Source: Candidatus Poseidoniaceae archaeon
GTDB lineage: Archaea; Thermoplasmatota; Poseidoniia; Poseidoniales; Poseidoniaceae
DNA: 64,000 bases
NCBI GenBank assembly: GCA_016777125.1
Contig: JADHSC010000009.1
Coordinates: 1-64,000 of the forward strand
Reading direction: 5' to 3'
Made by a program: the position numbers and the translations under genes. This document shows, one piece after another, positions 49,415-58,864 of this stretch (positions are counted from its first letter, which is position 1; each line of letters begins with the position of its first letter). The notes under the pieces were generated by a model. The model did no database searches. It was not told where the DNA came from and saw only the letters and a list, made by a program, of their open reading frames with translations.

Positions 49415-49432
49415 CATGAACGGACGTTCATG
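49415..49432. promoter_or_regulatory. 18-bp palindrome CATGAACG-GA-CGTTCATG overlapping the asnS start codon
   Basis: Read directly; start ATG lies at 49430-49432. Confidence 0.5.
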
Positions 49433-50761
49433 GCCAAAGACATCTGGATTGGCGACGTCCAAAACGGCGACCATGATGGCGCTGAAGTAGAACTGAAAGG
49501 ATGGGTTAAGAGAACTCGTGGTTCCAATAAGATACGATTCGTTGTTCTTCGCGACTCTACAGGAACGATCCAATGTGTTGCAAAGCGTGATGCTGTTGGG
49601 GATGATCAATTCGAATCCATCGCTTCTGCATTAATCGAATCTTCTGTCATCATCACTGGAACTGTCAATGTCGACGAACGAAGTGAAGGAGGGCATGAAC
49701 TCGTGGTTTCCTCAATTGAAATCGTTGGACCTGTTGACCCTGAACGGCCATTTCCAATTACCGAATCTGCAATGAAGGCTGCAGATGGAGGCGAAACTGA
49801 GTTCTTGTTGGATAACAGACATCTGTATCTTCGAACGAGTCGAATGACGACAATGCTCAAGATGCGATCATCTGTCTTCGGAGCGATTCACAGCTATTTC
49901 AGAGACTTGGATTTCATCGAGTATCAAGCACCGAACTTTGTCGCAGGTGCTGTCGAAGGGGGTTCGACATTGTTCGAAGTCCCTTACTTTGGAAGAAAAG
50001 CCTACCTGACACAATCATGGCAACTCTATGCTGAAGCTGCAATGCCTGCACTCGAGCGGTTGTATACGATTGCTCCTTCTTTCAGAGCCGAAAAATCACG
50101 AACTCGACGACATCTTACTGAATTCTGGCATGCTGAAATGGAAATTGCTTGGGCTACAAACGCTGAGGTTATGGCTCATGGTGAAGGCGTTGTGCGCCAT
50201 ATTGCATCTACACTGCTTGAAGAGAGAAGTACAGAACTTGAGGATCTTGGACGTGATTTAGAACTCATTGGACGTTATGCTGACACCCCATTCCCACGAA
50301 TGCGTTATGATGAGGCGGTTGAAATTCTCCAAGGAAAAGGAGTTGATGTTGCATGGGGTCAAGATTTGGATTATTCGAAAGAGAAAATCTTGACACAAGA
50401 TTTCGATGTTCCTCACTTCCTTACACATTATCCGAAGATTGCTAAACCATTCTATCATCGCGAAGACCCAACCGATGACAAATATGTCCTTTGTCATGAT
50501 CTTCTAGCACCGGAAGGCTATGGTGAAATCATTGGTGGAGGCGAACGAACCTGGTCAGAAGAAGAGATTCTTGCTCGACTCGCTGAAGAAGGAACATCAC
50601 CTGAAGCATACCAATTCTACATCGACACACGAAGTTACGGTGGTGTACCTCACGGTGGATTCGGACTCGGTGTTGACCGGGTTTGTTCTTGGCTTAGTGG
50701 TGCAGATCACATTCGAGAAGTCATTCCATTCCCGAGAGATTCTCGACGCGTTACGCCCTGA
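49430..50761 (+). CDS. asnS: asparaginyl-tRNA synthetase (class II, AsnRS/archaeal-type)
   Basis: OB-fold N-domain; FEVPYFGRKAYLTQSWQLYAE; FRAEKSRTRRHLTEFWHAEMEIA; GFGLGVDRV. Confidence 0.92.
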   Translation: MAKDIWIGDVQNGDHDGAEVELKGWVKRTRGSNKIRFVVLRDSTGTIQCVAKRDAVGDDQFESIASALIESSVIITGTVNVDERSEGGHELVVSSIEIVGPVDPERPFPITESAMKAADGGETEFLLDNRHLYLRTSRMTTMLKMRSSVFGAIHSYFRDLDFIEYQAPNFVAGAVEGGSTLFEVPYFGRKAYLTQSWQLYAEAAMPALERLYTIAPSFRAEKSRTRRHLTEFWHAEMEIAWATNAEVMAHGEGVVRHIASTLLEERSTELEDLGRDLELIGRYADTPFPRMRYDEAVEILQGKGVDVAWGQDLDYSKEKILTQDFDVPHFLTHYPKIAKPFYHREDPTDDKYVLCHDLLAPEGYGEIIGGGERTWSEEEILARLAEEGTSPEAYQFYIDTRSYGGVPHGGFGLGVDRVCSWLSGADHIREVIPFPRDSRRVTP

Positions 50762-50770
50762 GGGTGAGTA

Positions 50771-51808
50771 ATGACAACAATTGTTGCACTTGGTTGCGGA
50801 TTGGTTGGAGAGTTTGTTGTTCAACGACTCGTTGATGACGGACATTCGGTTGTTGCAGTGGACCTACACTTACCAGATTCAATCAAGAATAACACTCAAA
50901 TTAAATCTATAGAAGGAGATGCAAAGGAATATATTAAGTCTCTCAATGGTGACGAAATCATCATCAATATGCTCCCTGGAAGAATTGGCCATGGTATTCG
51001 CAAAGACCTTGTTGTTGGAGGTCACAACATCGTTGACCTTGCCTTCACGGCAGAAGATCCTCAACAATTTGATGAACTTGCTAAACAACATGGGTCGACT
51101 ATGATTTGGGACATTGGAATCGCTCCTGGTCTGTCCAACATGCTCCTTGCACATGCTCAAAGAGAACTCGGATTCCTAGAAAAGGCAACAATCCATGTTG
51201 GAGGAAATCCTACAGAGCCCGACGATGAATGGTCGTACATGGCTCCTTTTTCACCATCTGATGTTATTGAAGAATACACGAGACCTGCTCGAATTCTTAG
51301 AGATCAAACAGTTGTGGAAGTACCAGCTCTTACGGAACGACATCAGATTGATGTTGAAGGAACTAATGGAATGGAAGCATTCCTAACTGATGGACTGAGA
51401 AGTGTCCTCGATACAATCAATGCGAACGATATGGCAGAATACACCGTTCGTTGGCCCCAGCATATCGACCGATGGATTGCTGAAGGTCATTCAACGCCTG
51501 AAGAAGACCTTCTCAAAGCCTGGAAATTTGATTCGAACAGAACTGAATTCACTTGGATGAAAGTCTACTGTGAAAGCAAGCAGGATTCAAAACAATGGAT
51601 TGTAGCAGACTATGGTAAAGACGGGAATGGATCTATGGCACGTACAACTGGTCTGGTCACTTATGCACTTGCATCACGCTTTGCTACACTTGGTACGGAA
51701 GCATGTGGACTTGATACCGGAGTTCATCCACCTGAGAATGTCAATGAAGAAACCCTTAATGCAGTACTTGAAATCTTCAAATTGCATGATGTAAACGTTG
51801 TATCATAA
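50771..51808 (+). CDS. saccharopine dehydrogenase family protein
   Basis: VALGCGLVGEFVVQRLVDDGHSVVAVD; DIGIAPGLSNMLLAHA. Confidence 0.88.
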   Translation: MTTIVALGCGLVGEFVVQRLVDDGHSVVAVDLHLPDSIKNNTQIKSIEGDAKEYIKSLNGDEIIINMLPGRIGHGIRKDLVVGGHNIVDLAFTAEDPQQFDELAKQHGSTMIWDIGIAPGLSNMLLAHAQRELGFLEKATIHVGGNPTEPDDEWSYMAPFSPSDVIEEYTRPARILRDQTVVEVPALTERHQIDVEGTNGMEAFLTDGLRSVLDTINANDMAEYTVRWPQHIDRWIAEGHSTPEEDLLKAWKFDSNRTEFTWMKVYCESKQDSKQWIVADYGKDGNGSMARTTGLVTYALASRFATLGTEACGLDTGVHPPENVNEETLNAVLEIFKLHDVNVVS

Positions 51809-51913
51809 CATTGGCTCATCACAATGAGGACACGGCATTCCAGGAATAAATTCTCCGAGAAGAAAACCGCAATTCAGGCACATTGTTGACACCATGTCGT
51901 CAAAATCTGACAT
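51803..51913 (-). CDS. 36-aa zinc-ribbon micropeptide, absent from the ORF track
   Basis: MSDFDDMVSTMCLNCGFLLGEFIPGMPCPHCDEPML; two CxxC knuckles; AT-rich TATA-like element ~25 nt upstream. Confidence 0.65.
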   Translation of the reverse strand: MSDFDDMVSTMCLNCGFLLGEFIPGMPCPHCDEPML

Positions 51914-51943
51914 GGTTACCCATGCGCATGGACCTATTTTATT

Positions 51944-52192
51944 CTAAGGAAGAGGGTTTGCCTCTTCTTTACCTGTAAATTTCTTAATGAAGCGAAAGAG
52001 GATTCTTGAGAAGATCATTGAAGCGATGAAGATTAGAGCAGTTGCCCACCATGGTGCATCTGTACTGGTTGCAAAGAAATATGCAACGAGCAGAATACCG
52101 ATACCATAAACAGCACGAAATGCGGAATATATCATGAATGAATGAAAAAGCGGGTGCTTTTTGATACGGTTAATCAAAGACGGTTTAGTCAA
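51944..52192 (-). CDS. small membrane protein
   Basis: Two TM segments, LVAYFFATSTDAPWWATALIFIASMIFSRILF. Confidence 0.7.
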   Translation of the reverse strand: MTKPSLINRIKKHPLFHSFMIYSAFRAVYGIGILLVAYFFATSTDAPWWATALIFIASMIFSRILFRFIKKFTGKEEANPLP

Positions 52193-52207
52193 AATTAAAC
52201 ACCATAT

Positions 52208-52972
52208 TCATTTGTTGGGATTAAGAAATGATTGACACGATTGAAGAACAAGAACCAAGTCCTTTTCACGAATCACTTCGTTCGCATAAGGAATAGGACG
52301 TTCATCCCACGGATTGAAGCAAATTGCATGAGCTGCTTCCTCAAACATACCGATATCCCCTGCTGAATCACCAACTGCAATGATGCGATTGGAATCGACT
52401 CCTAGTCTCCTTTGAAGCATACGAACAAGCGCTCCTTTACCATCCATTTGAACTTGATAACGCCCAAAATCTGCAACAGGCAATGAACCATCTGCATTTG
52501 CAGAACCTACAAGCCAACCATTTGTAAAAACGTGCAATCGTGTATCATAACCATTTGCAAGTCGCTTTGAGGTGTGACGATCGATTCCTCCCCAACGCCT
52601 CTTCCATTTCTTATCGCTTGGGAAAAGAGCAGAAATATCACGTGCAGTTTGTTGTAAGCCACCACTTACAATGGCTACTTGATGGCCATCATCAAGTAAT
52701 TCTTGGATAAGGAGTTTGTAATTCTTCATCATCGGCATGCCTTCCATACAAGCACGTAAGTCAGCATCGCTTATGGGAAAACCATGCTTCTCAAGCCAAC
52801 TGTCTTTGATCAATGCTACATCGAGTTTAATCCAGTCCCATTCATCAAGAAGGCCTTGATTGTATAATTCAAAGGATTCATCGTTGTTGATTCCTAAATT
52901 ATCGTATACGAATTGCCAAGTCGAAAGGTGATCGACTAACACTCTGTCCATATCCAAACAAATCAATCCAGT
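52208..52972 (-). CDS. HAD-superfamily phosphatase (SerB-like)
   Basis: LICLDMDRVLVDH motif I; AIVSGGLQQTA; VGDSAGDIGMFEEA. Confidence 0.88.
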   Translation of the reverse strand, partial: TGLICLDMDRVLVDHLSTWQFVYDNLGINNDESFELYNQGLLDEWDWIKLDVALIKDSWLEKHGFPISDADLRACMEGMPMMKNYKLLIQELLDDGHQVAIVSGGLQQTARDISALFPSDKKWKRRWGGIDRHTSKRLANGYDTRLHVFTNGWLVGSANADGSLPVADFGRYQVQMDGKGALVRMLQRRLGVDSNRIIAVGDSAGDIGMFEEAAHAICFNPWDERPIPYANEVIREKDLVLVLQSCQSFLNPNK

Positions 52973-52979
52973 CATCGAA

Positions 52980-53816
52980 TCACTCCTTATTTGGCCACTC
53001 ATATTGGGCTTGTATTTGCTCAACCTGCTTGCCCATGATATAGAGCATCAGTGCAATCATCATAGCAAAGAGTCCAAACAACGTCATTGCAATTGTTGCA
53101 AAGGTAACACCAAGCGATTCTGTTGTTAATTCCGTAAAGGTATCAACAACACCTCCCGAGAGACGATATCCAAGAACAAACAACACTAAGCCTGGAATTC
53201 CAAACAAGAACAGTGGATGTCTTGATTGGATCATCCACATGAATAATTGAGCAAATCGTGAAGCGGTTGCAAGTGACTCACGTTGAGGAAGTGTCGGCAG
53301 AGCGGTTGATTGAACAATACGTACCCGAAGAGCAGCAGAAAGGTCATGCGCTGTACAAGACATAGGCGATTTTGAGAGTTCTTCCAGACCATTATGACTC
53401 AATGAACAATGTTGGAACCTCGATTCAGAAAGAATACTTTCTGATGGGTTATCCACATCACCAGAATCAGATACAAGACCAACGTAAACATCCCATCCCT
53501 CTCTTGAACGATTGAGATGAAGAGGAAACTCTCGCAAAGACCATTCTTTGTTTATATTGATGATCGAATAATTATCAACGGGTTCAAGATTCGATTCATC
53601 TAGTACCTTTGTGAGATTGAGTAAGTTATTCTCGTCTGTTTCAAGGAGCGTGCAACCGATTTCTTCAACGAGAATTTTAGTTTCATCTTTGGAACCAAGG
53701 TCAATGAAAACGACATCATCAGTCACTTGGCGTGCTCGAGTGAGAAAAGATACGACACGAAGTTCGATATCTTGTCCGACGCCAATTACTCGCAACGTGC
53801 CTTTAACCACAACCAC
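52980..53816 (-). CDS. degenerate GT2-like membrane protein
   Basis: VVFIDLGSKDETKILVEEIGCTLLE GT2-like core without DDGS/DxD; C-terminal TM pair resembling the GT2 at 37596. Confidence 0.65.
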   Translation of the reverse strand: MVVVKGTLRVIGVGQDIELRVVSFLTRARQVTDDVVFIDLGSKDETKILVEEIGCTLLETDENNLLNLTKVLDESNLEPVDNYSIININKEWSLREFPLHLNRSREGWDVYVGLVSDSGDVDNPSESILSESRFQHCSLSHNGLEELSKSPMSCTAHDLSAALRVRIVQSTALPTLPQRESLATASRFAQLFMWMIQSRHPLFLFGIPGLVLFVLGYRLSGGVVDTFTELTTESLGVTFATIAMTLFGLFAMMIALMLYIMGKQVEQIQAQYEWPNKE

Positions 53817-53890
53817 TGGTCGACGTCCTACCTTTCAATTCTCCCTCATGGGGATTGGGACACAACCCCTTTTGTGGACGAACGATTGGA

Positions 53891-54793
53891 ATGTACATGC
53901 TGGAAGGACAATACATCGGTGTTGTCATCCCTGCCCGTAATGAAGAACAGCATATAGGAACAGTCTTGGAAACTCTTCCCGAGTTTATTGATATGGCTGT
54001 TGTCATTGATGATGGCTCAACAGATAAGACAACTCAACGAGCCAATTCCATCCAAACTTCATTTGAGAAAATCATCCTACAGACCAATGGAATAGGCGTA
54101 GGTGGAGCTATTGATCGAGGCCATCAATATATTCTCAACAATCTAGGACATCCATTCATCAGTGTCGTCATGGCAGGTGATGGGCAAATGGATCCAGATA
54201 ATTTGGAGTCGCTTCTGCAACCAATTTTAGCAGGAAATACCGATTTTGTCAAAGGAAATCGGATGATGAATACAACCGATATCAAACAAATGCCGAAGAC
54301 AAGGCGTCGTGCATCAAAGGTTCTTGGATGGTTGACGACATTAGCAAGTGGAAGAACGGTATCAGACCCTCAGTGTGGATATACTGCATCCTCATCGACG
54401 TTGCTTCAACACTGGAATTGGAACAACTCATGGAACGGCTATGGTTATCCAAATTATTGGCTCATACACCTCTCATCTGAAGGTTGGAACGTCAAAGATG
54501 TACCAGTTCGAGCAGTCTATGGAAACGAAATATCAGGAATTAAGCCCAAACGCTTCTTTTTCAGTGTTGGATTAATGATGACTAAAGAACATCACAAGCG
54601 TTGTTTTCGACATTTGAAAACCTCCCCACTCATGTGGTTAGCGTTTGCAGCATATCTGCTTGGATACGCAAGCCTATTTTTGGGGACAATAAATCCCTTA
54701 GCAGTTTTTGCCCTCCCCCTGTTTTGGTGGATTGCACATCGAGTCGATCGACTCGCAATGTACCGATATGATGGTGGGCGTACCAAGATTTGA
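53891..54793 (+). CDS. GT2-family glycosyltransferase
   Basis: GVVIPARNEEQHIGTVLETLP, VIDDGSTDKT, AGDGQMDPDN. Confidence 0.9.
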   Translation: MYMLEGQYIGVVIPARNEEQHIGTVLETLPEFIDMAVVIDDGSTDKTTQRANSIQTSFEKIILQTNGIGVGGAIDRGHQYILNNLGHPFISVVMAGDGQMDPDNLESLLQPILAGNTDFVKGNRMMNTTDIKQMPKTRRRASKVLGWLTTLASGRTVSDPQCGYTASSSTLLQHWNWNNSWNGYGYPNYWLIHLSSEGWNVKDVPVRAVYGNEISGIKPKRFFFSVGLMMTKEHHKRCFRHLKTSPLMWLAFAAYLLGYASLFLGTINPLAVFALPLFWWIAHRVDRLAMYRYDGGRTKI

Positions 54794-54849
54794 ACTTGGG
54801 TCCAAGCGTCCCAAACGCCCGAGTATAGGCCAAACTAACCCATACGCCC
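54775..54849 (-). tRNA. tRNA-Pro (TGG anticodon)
   Basis: Reverse complement GGGCGTA...GGGCG-TTTGGGA-CGCTT...AAGTTCAAATCTT...TACGCCC. Confidence 0.92.
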
Positions 54850-54882
54850 TTAGTTTGGGGGACGCCATTCGCCATATGAAGT

Positions 54883-55317
54883 TCACTCAAGGAGTTGCCA
54901 GGTTCCGTCTTGTCGACGAATGATGGTTCCATTGATTTCGAGTTGATCTAAAAGGTCATCAGCATCCATGTCGGACTCAACTTTGAGCAAAACTTCCTCG
55001 ACATCATCACGACGAATAATACCACTCTTTCCTGCTTGCTCAAGAATCAGCGTATACAAGCGCCGAGGTGATGTTGAATTGATGGCAACAAGAGGCTCTT
55101 CTGAGGCCTCTAGTTTTTTGCGGAGTTCATCACGAATCTCTTCGGGAGTATTGGCTAAAGCCACTTCAATTCTTAATTGGGCTGCTGAATCAGCTGTGGC
55201 TACAATAGGAGTACTGCTTGGTAGAGTCTGCCCGCAATGCGGACATTGTCGGGCGCGAGTACGTGTGCCATGACAATTCCTGCAAGCAGGACACCGTACA
55301 ACACTCCATTTCTCCAT
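54883..55317 (-). CDS. zinc-ribbon/winged-helix-like protein (DUF5817-like)
   Basis: CPACRNCHGTRTRARQCPHCG; C-terminal LEINGTIIRRQDGTWQLLE. Confidence 0.65.
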   Translation of the reverse strand: MEKWSVVRCPACRNCHGTRTRARQCPHCGQTLPSSTPIVATADSAAQLRIEVALANTPEEIRDELRKKLEASEEPLVAINSTSPRRLYTLILEQAGKSGIIRRDDVEEVLLKVESDMDADDLLDQLEINGTIIRRQDGTWQLLE

Positions 55318-55349
55318 GAAGGAGGTTTACGGCAACAGATTAAGAAGAT

Positions 55350-56003
55350 TCACAAACTAAAATCTGGACTAGACCTTTGGGGTTGTCCTCCAGGACGTCG
55401 TGCTGGAGCCGCAGGTGCTTTGGTGTCAACACGCTTCTTTTCAGGCTCGGCACTGCGTGTTAGTGCGCCACGGATTGTACCGGTTCTTCCACGACCTGCC
55501 ATTCGTAATGAATCTGGTAGAATCAAGGCTGCAATAGCAACACCGTGATGATCTGCTCCCGCAGTCACTTCATCAACAGCAACATCAAATGCAACAACTT
55601 CTAAATCACGAGAAGCGAGTTTACGCTGAATGTTTCTGCGTAAGAGGAGAACTGTTTCTTCATAGTCTACTTCGGTTGTAATCGTAGCAACAATTGCACA
55701 TTCTTCACCTTCTGGTGTTTCACAAAGCGCATAGCCAACTCCTGCGCAAGCCGTTGAACCAGACCAAGCATATGCAGTCGCAAGATGACATTCAACAAGA
55801 GAACCCATTGGCAATGCTTCATGAGGAACAATGTTGAATCCTAGAGGAAGCATAGCACCCTGAACTTGGATTAATCTTGCATCACCTAGGCCAAGTTCAA
55901 CCAGACCTTGATCAAATGCATCTTCTCCGTTTTCTCCCCAAGGAGCAACTGCAGTCATGAGCCATCCACGTGAGGATTTGGACCCACCTTCTTGTCCCGC
56001 CAT
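55350..56003 (-). CDS. pyruvoyl-dependent arginine decarboxylase family homolog
   Basis: LGLGDARLIQVQGAMLPLGFNIVPHEALPMGSLVECHLATAY aligns to the archaeal PvlArgDC core GIGNVNLIRISSIMPP...LPMGALVPTAYGY. Confidence 0.8.
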   Translation of the reverse strand: MAGQEGGSKSSRGWLMTAVAPWGENGEDAFDQGLVELGLGDARLIQVQGAMLPLGFNIVPHEALPMGSLVECHLATAYAWSGSTACAGVGYALCETPEGEECAIVATITTEVDYEETVLLLRRNIQRKLASRDLEVVAFDVAVDEVTAGADHHGVAIAALILPDSLRMAGRGRTGTIRGALTRSAEPEKKRVDTKAPAAPARRPGGQPQRSSPDFSL

Positions 56004-56069
56004 GAGTTGAAAGAGTCAAATCGGTTCTTGAACAACGTGGTCAATAATGAACGTAATGAAAGAAATGCT

Positions 56070-56387
56070 ATGGCAAATCACTTCTTCGCCGATGATATGG
56101 CGAACGCCTCTCGGATGCTGTTAATGGTTTCAGCAGTCGGCTTGTTGATCACAGCAGTGGTCCTTTTGTTCAAGAATAGTGATTCAACACTCATGATCAT
56201 TCCAATCATTGGTGGTGCGATTCTAATGGGTTTCGGATATTTCTTATTTGACGCAAAAGATGAGGAGAATCAAGGAAGTACTGCTGGAGTCATCATGCAA
56301 AAGGGAGGAAACTCCTCTGGAATTGAACCTGCTGGAGATGAATTACCGGACTTAATTTCATCCGATTACGAGATACCAATTCTTTAG
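56070..56387 (+). CDS. small membrane protein (two TM segments)
   Basis: LLMVSAVGLLITAVVLLF...MIIPIIGGAILMGFGYFLFDAKDEE. Confidence 0.7.
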   Translation: MANHFFADDMANASRMLLMVSAVGLLITAVVLLFKNSDSTLMIIPIIGGAILMGFGYFLFDAKDEENQGSTAGVIMQKGGNSSGIEPAGDELPDLISSDYEIPIL

Positions 56388-56389
56388 AA

Positions 56390-58765
56390 TCAGTTCTCGT
56401 CTTGACTCATGTATTTTCCAAACCATGCATCTTCTTCAGTCGATGGAAGACCCTTTGGAGCTTTCTTCGGAGATGTACGAACAAGGAGCAACACAACCAG
56501 AAGACCGAGTAATGCACATACAGAAATCAAGATCATTTGGTTTGAATCTGAGCCCTTTCCTTTCTTCGAATCCTCATCGTTGTCATCAGTGTCGGATGGT
56601 TCGATAATCACTTGAGGTTCGATCAAACATGTTGTGCAGAACATCGTGTCGAATGTGATGATGTTCCCTGCATCATCTGTAATCGTAAAGGAGAATGAGA
56701 TGTTTTCAACGGACTCTAAAATAGCGACATCAATATGTGGAGTCGACTGACTAAGGTCAAGAACTTGTAATTGAGTTTCAGATGAACGCACATATGTTAC
56801 GGAGACAACATCATCTGATAGTGTAAACTGAATGGAATAAGTATCCGATTCAAGATTGGAGAATGTAGCGTCTTCGCCTCCAGTAAACCATCGACTTGTT
56901 TCCAATGATTGTGAAGAATCAAACAATTTGAGTTGTGTTTGTGGTGTTTGACGATCTTCCTCAACAGAACTACTCAGTTTCCAGTTGGTAAATTCAATCG
57001 AATTCCCATACGCATCGATGCCTCCAATAGCATAAACTGGAGTGACGAGTTCACCCTCTTGAGCAACTGTGTCGACATACAATGTGTGTACTGAGACACC
57101 ATCATTCATCATCTGGCCAACCGAGACCCAAAGGGATTCATCGGACAAATCACTGTTCAAGTTTCGATAAAGCATCCATTCAGTTCCAGTTTCATCAGCA
57201 CGCCCAGCCCAACGAAGTTGAGTTGTTCCATTAGCAAAATATTCAGCATCAAGAGCGAGCGGTGCTTCAGGAGAGGTCGTGTCCTCAACGATTGGTAACA
57301 TCATTGAATTGTAAGACATGGTGATGTTTGTTTGTGCATAGGTCACGTTTTGTGTGCCAAAGGAAGCAATCACTGTAACCGCATACCAAGCGTTTCCAGA
57401 GGTGCCTGCTGCAATTGTATTGTTGAAATGTTCTTGACCTGATTCTATAACTGCGAGTAACTCAACATTAATGCCCGACAATGAAGTTGTGTTAATTCTG
57501 CTTACAGTGGATTTCCAGACCTGGTATGTTGCTTCAGGATGACCAGTGATATCAGTCCAAGTGATCTGAGTAATTCCTTCTGAGAATGTTGCATCAATAT
57601 CATCGATGATGTTTTCTTCAGGAATCAGTGTGTATTCGAAAATCGCTGCATTCGGTGCAGTTGCAAGGTTCGATTGCTGATTACCGAGTTGATCTGAAAG
57701 CGTAATGAGGTAATACGATACACCACTGTAACTTGATTCTACAGAATAATTGTACTCTGTTGTGTTTGCTTGAAGTTGAGCAAGTTCAGTCACTTCATCT
57801 GAGGAAAGGTCAACAATCATTGAAGGACTTCTCCAGATGTGTAGTGTATGGTTTTCATCTTCAATTGTCGATCCGCTCCAATTGAGTGATGTGATGGAAG
57901 ATGTCGAATCGAATGAAGCGATGAGCGTACCAGTGATGGAGGAACCTGTATTGTCTTCAAGAATTCCTTGAGCCAATGTATTACCAGACAACAGCCGTGA
58001 GTCTGATTCTCCAGCAAATGTATGCAAAACGGTGTAGAACATTATTTGGCTTACTGGTTGTGAATGTACAATTTCGAATTGAGCTATATCTGAACTCAGA
58101 TTTGAAGCAATTTCGGTCTTTACTAAAGAATCCCAATTGGTTGGATTAGCAGCGCTTGTGTGACTCCACAGAGATGTTGTGTGAGTATCAGTCATCGAAG
58201 AATCAACCGTTGAAATATCAATCCATGTCAAGGTTGTTGTTGAATTATCTACATCGTAAGATCCTTGCAATGCATACGGTGATGCAATTGGTGAACCATA
58301 CTCGAGGATGGGCTGACTAAGCGCCGCATCTCCTGCAGTGAAATTACTGATGATCGTACCGTTGTGGTTACTTACTACACCGTAGTAGAAACTTCCATTG
58401 GTCGACGGAGGAATTGAATTGGTTACTGTGTGAAGACGTTCTTTGCATTCTGCCAAGGAATCTGCGGGAAGGCATGCTTGTATTTGTTCGGCAATAAGTT
58501 GAGATTCCAGGAAATTCGAAGTGTTGAGGGGTTCATCTGAGCGATAAAGAGAATAATTGGTGAACTTCAAATCATTGAGAACAACGAAATCATTTGTATC
58601 GACATTACCCCAAGAGAGTGTTGTTGTTTCATTGTCTGAATCGACGACTGCAGAGAAGTTTTTAGCCTCTAAAACAGGTCCTTCTACTTCATCAGCACTC
58701 GCTGTATCGATGAGTGGTACGAGCAAGAGAAGAACAAGGAAAATTGAGACCGTTTGCTTTGACAT
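56390..58765 (-). CDS. secreted surface protein with Fn3-like repeats and C-terminal TM
   Basis: Signal peptide MSKQTVSIFLVLLLLVPLIDTASA; repeated TTTLTWIDI/ITSLNWSG/TTQLRWAG strands; C-terminal TM. Confidence 0.82.
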   Translation of the reverse strand: MSKQTVSIFLVLLLLVPLIDTASADEVEGPVLEAKNFSAVVDSDNETTTLSWGNVDTNDFVVLNDLKFTNYSLYRSDEPLNTSNFLESQLIAEQIQACLPADSLAECKERLHTVTNSIPPSTNGSFYYGVVSNHNGTIISNFTAGDAALSQPILEYGSPIASPYALQGSYDVDNSTTTLTWIDISTVDSSMTDTHTTSLWSHTSAANPTNWDSLVKTEIASNLSSDIAQFEIVHSQPVSQIMFYTVLHTFAGESDSRLLSGNTLAQGILEDNTGSSITGTLIASFDSTSSITSLNWSGSTIEDENHTLHIWRSPSMIVDLSSDEVTELAQLQANTTEYNYSVESSYSGVSYYLITLSDQLGNQQSNLATAPNAAIFEYTLIPEENIIDDIDATFSEGITQITWTDITGHPEATYQVWKSTVSRINTTSLSGINVELLAVIESGQEHFNNTIAAGTSGNAWYAVTVIASFGTQNVTYAQTNITMSYNSMMLPIVEDTTSPEAPLALDAEYFANGTTQLRWAGRADETGTEWMLYRNLNSDLSDESLWVSVGQMMNDGVSVHTLYVDTVAQEGELVTPVYAIGGIDAYGNSIEFTNWKLSSSVEEDRQTPQTQLKLFDSSQSLETSRWFTGGEDATFSNLESDTYSIQFTLSDDVVSVTYVRSSETQLQVLDLSQSTPHIDVAILESVENISFSFTITDDAGNIITFDTMFCTTCLIEPQVIIEPSDTDDNDEDSKKGKGSDSNQMILISVCALLGLLVVLLLVRTSPKKAPKGLPSTEEDAWFGKYMSQDEN

Positions 58766-58864
58766 AGTGAACCCCTTAACCAATCCTAACCGAACCAACC
58801 TTATGTGAATTTTCCATCTACACTCAACCAAAATACTCATGAATGGCGGTTGTGAGGAGGGAGC

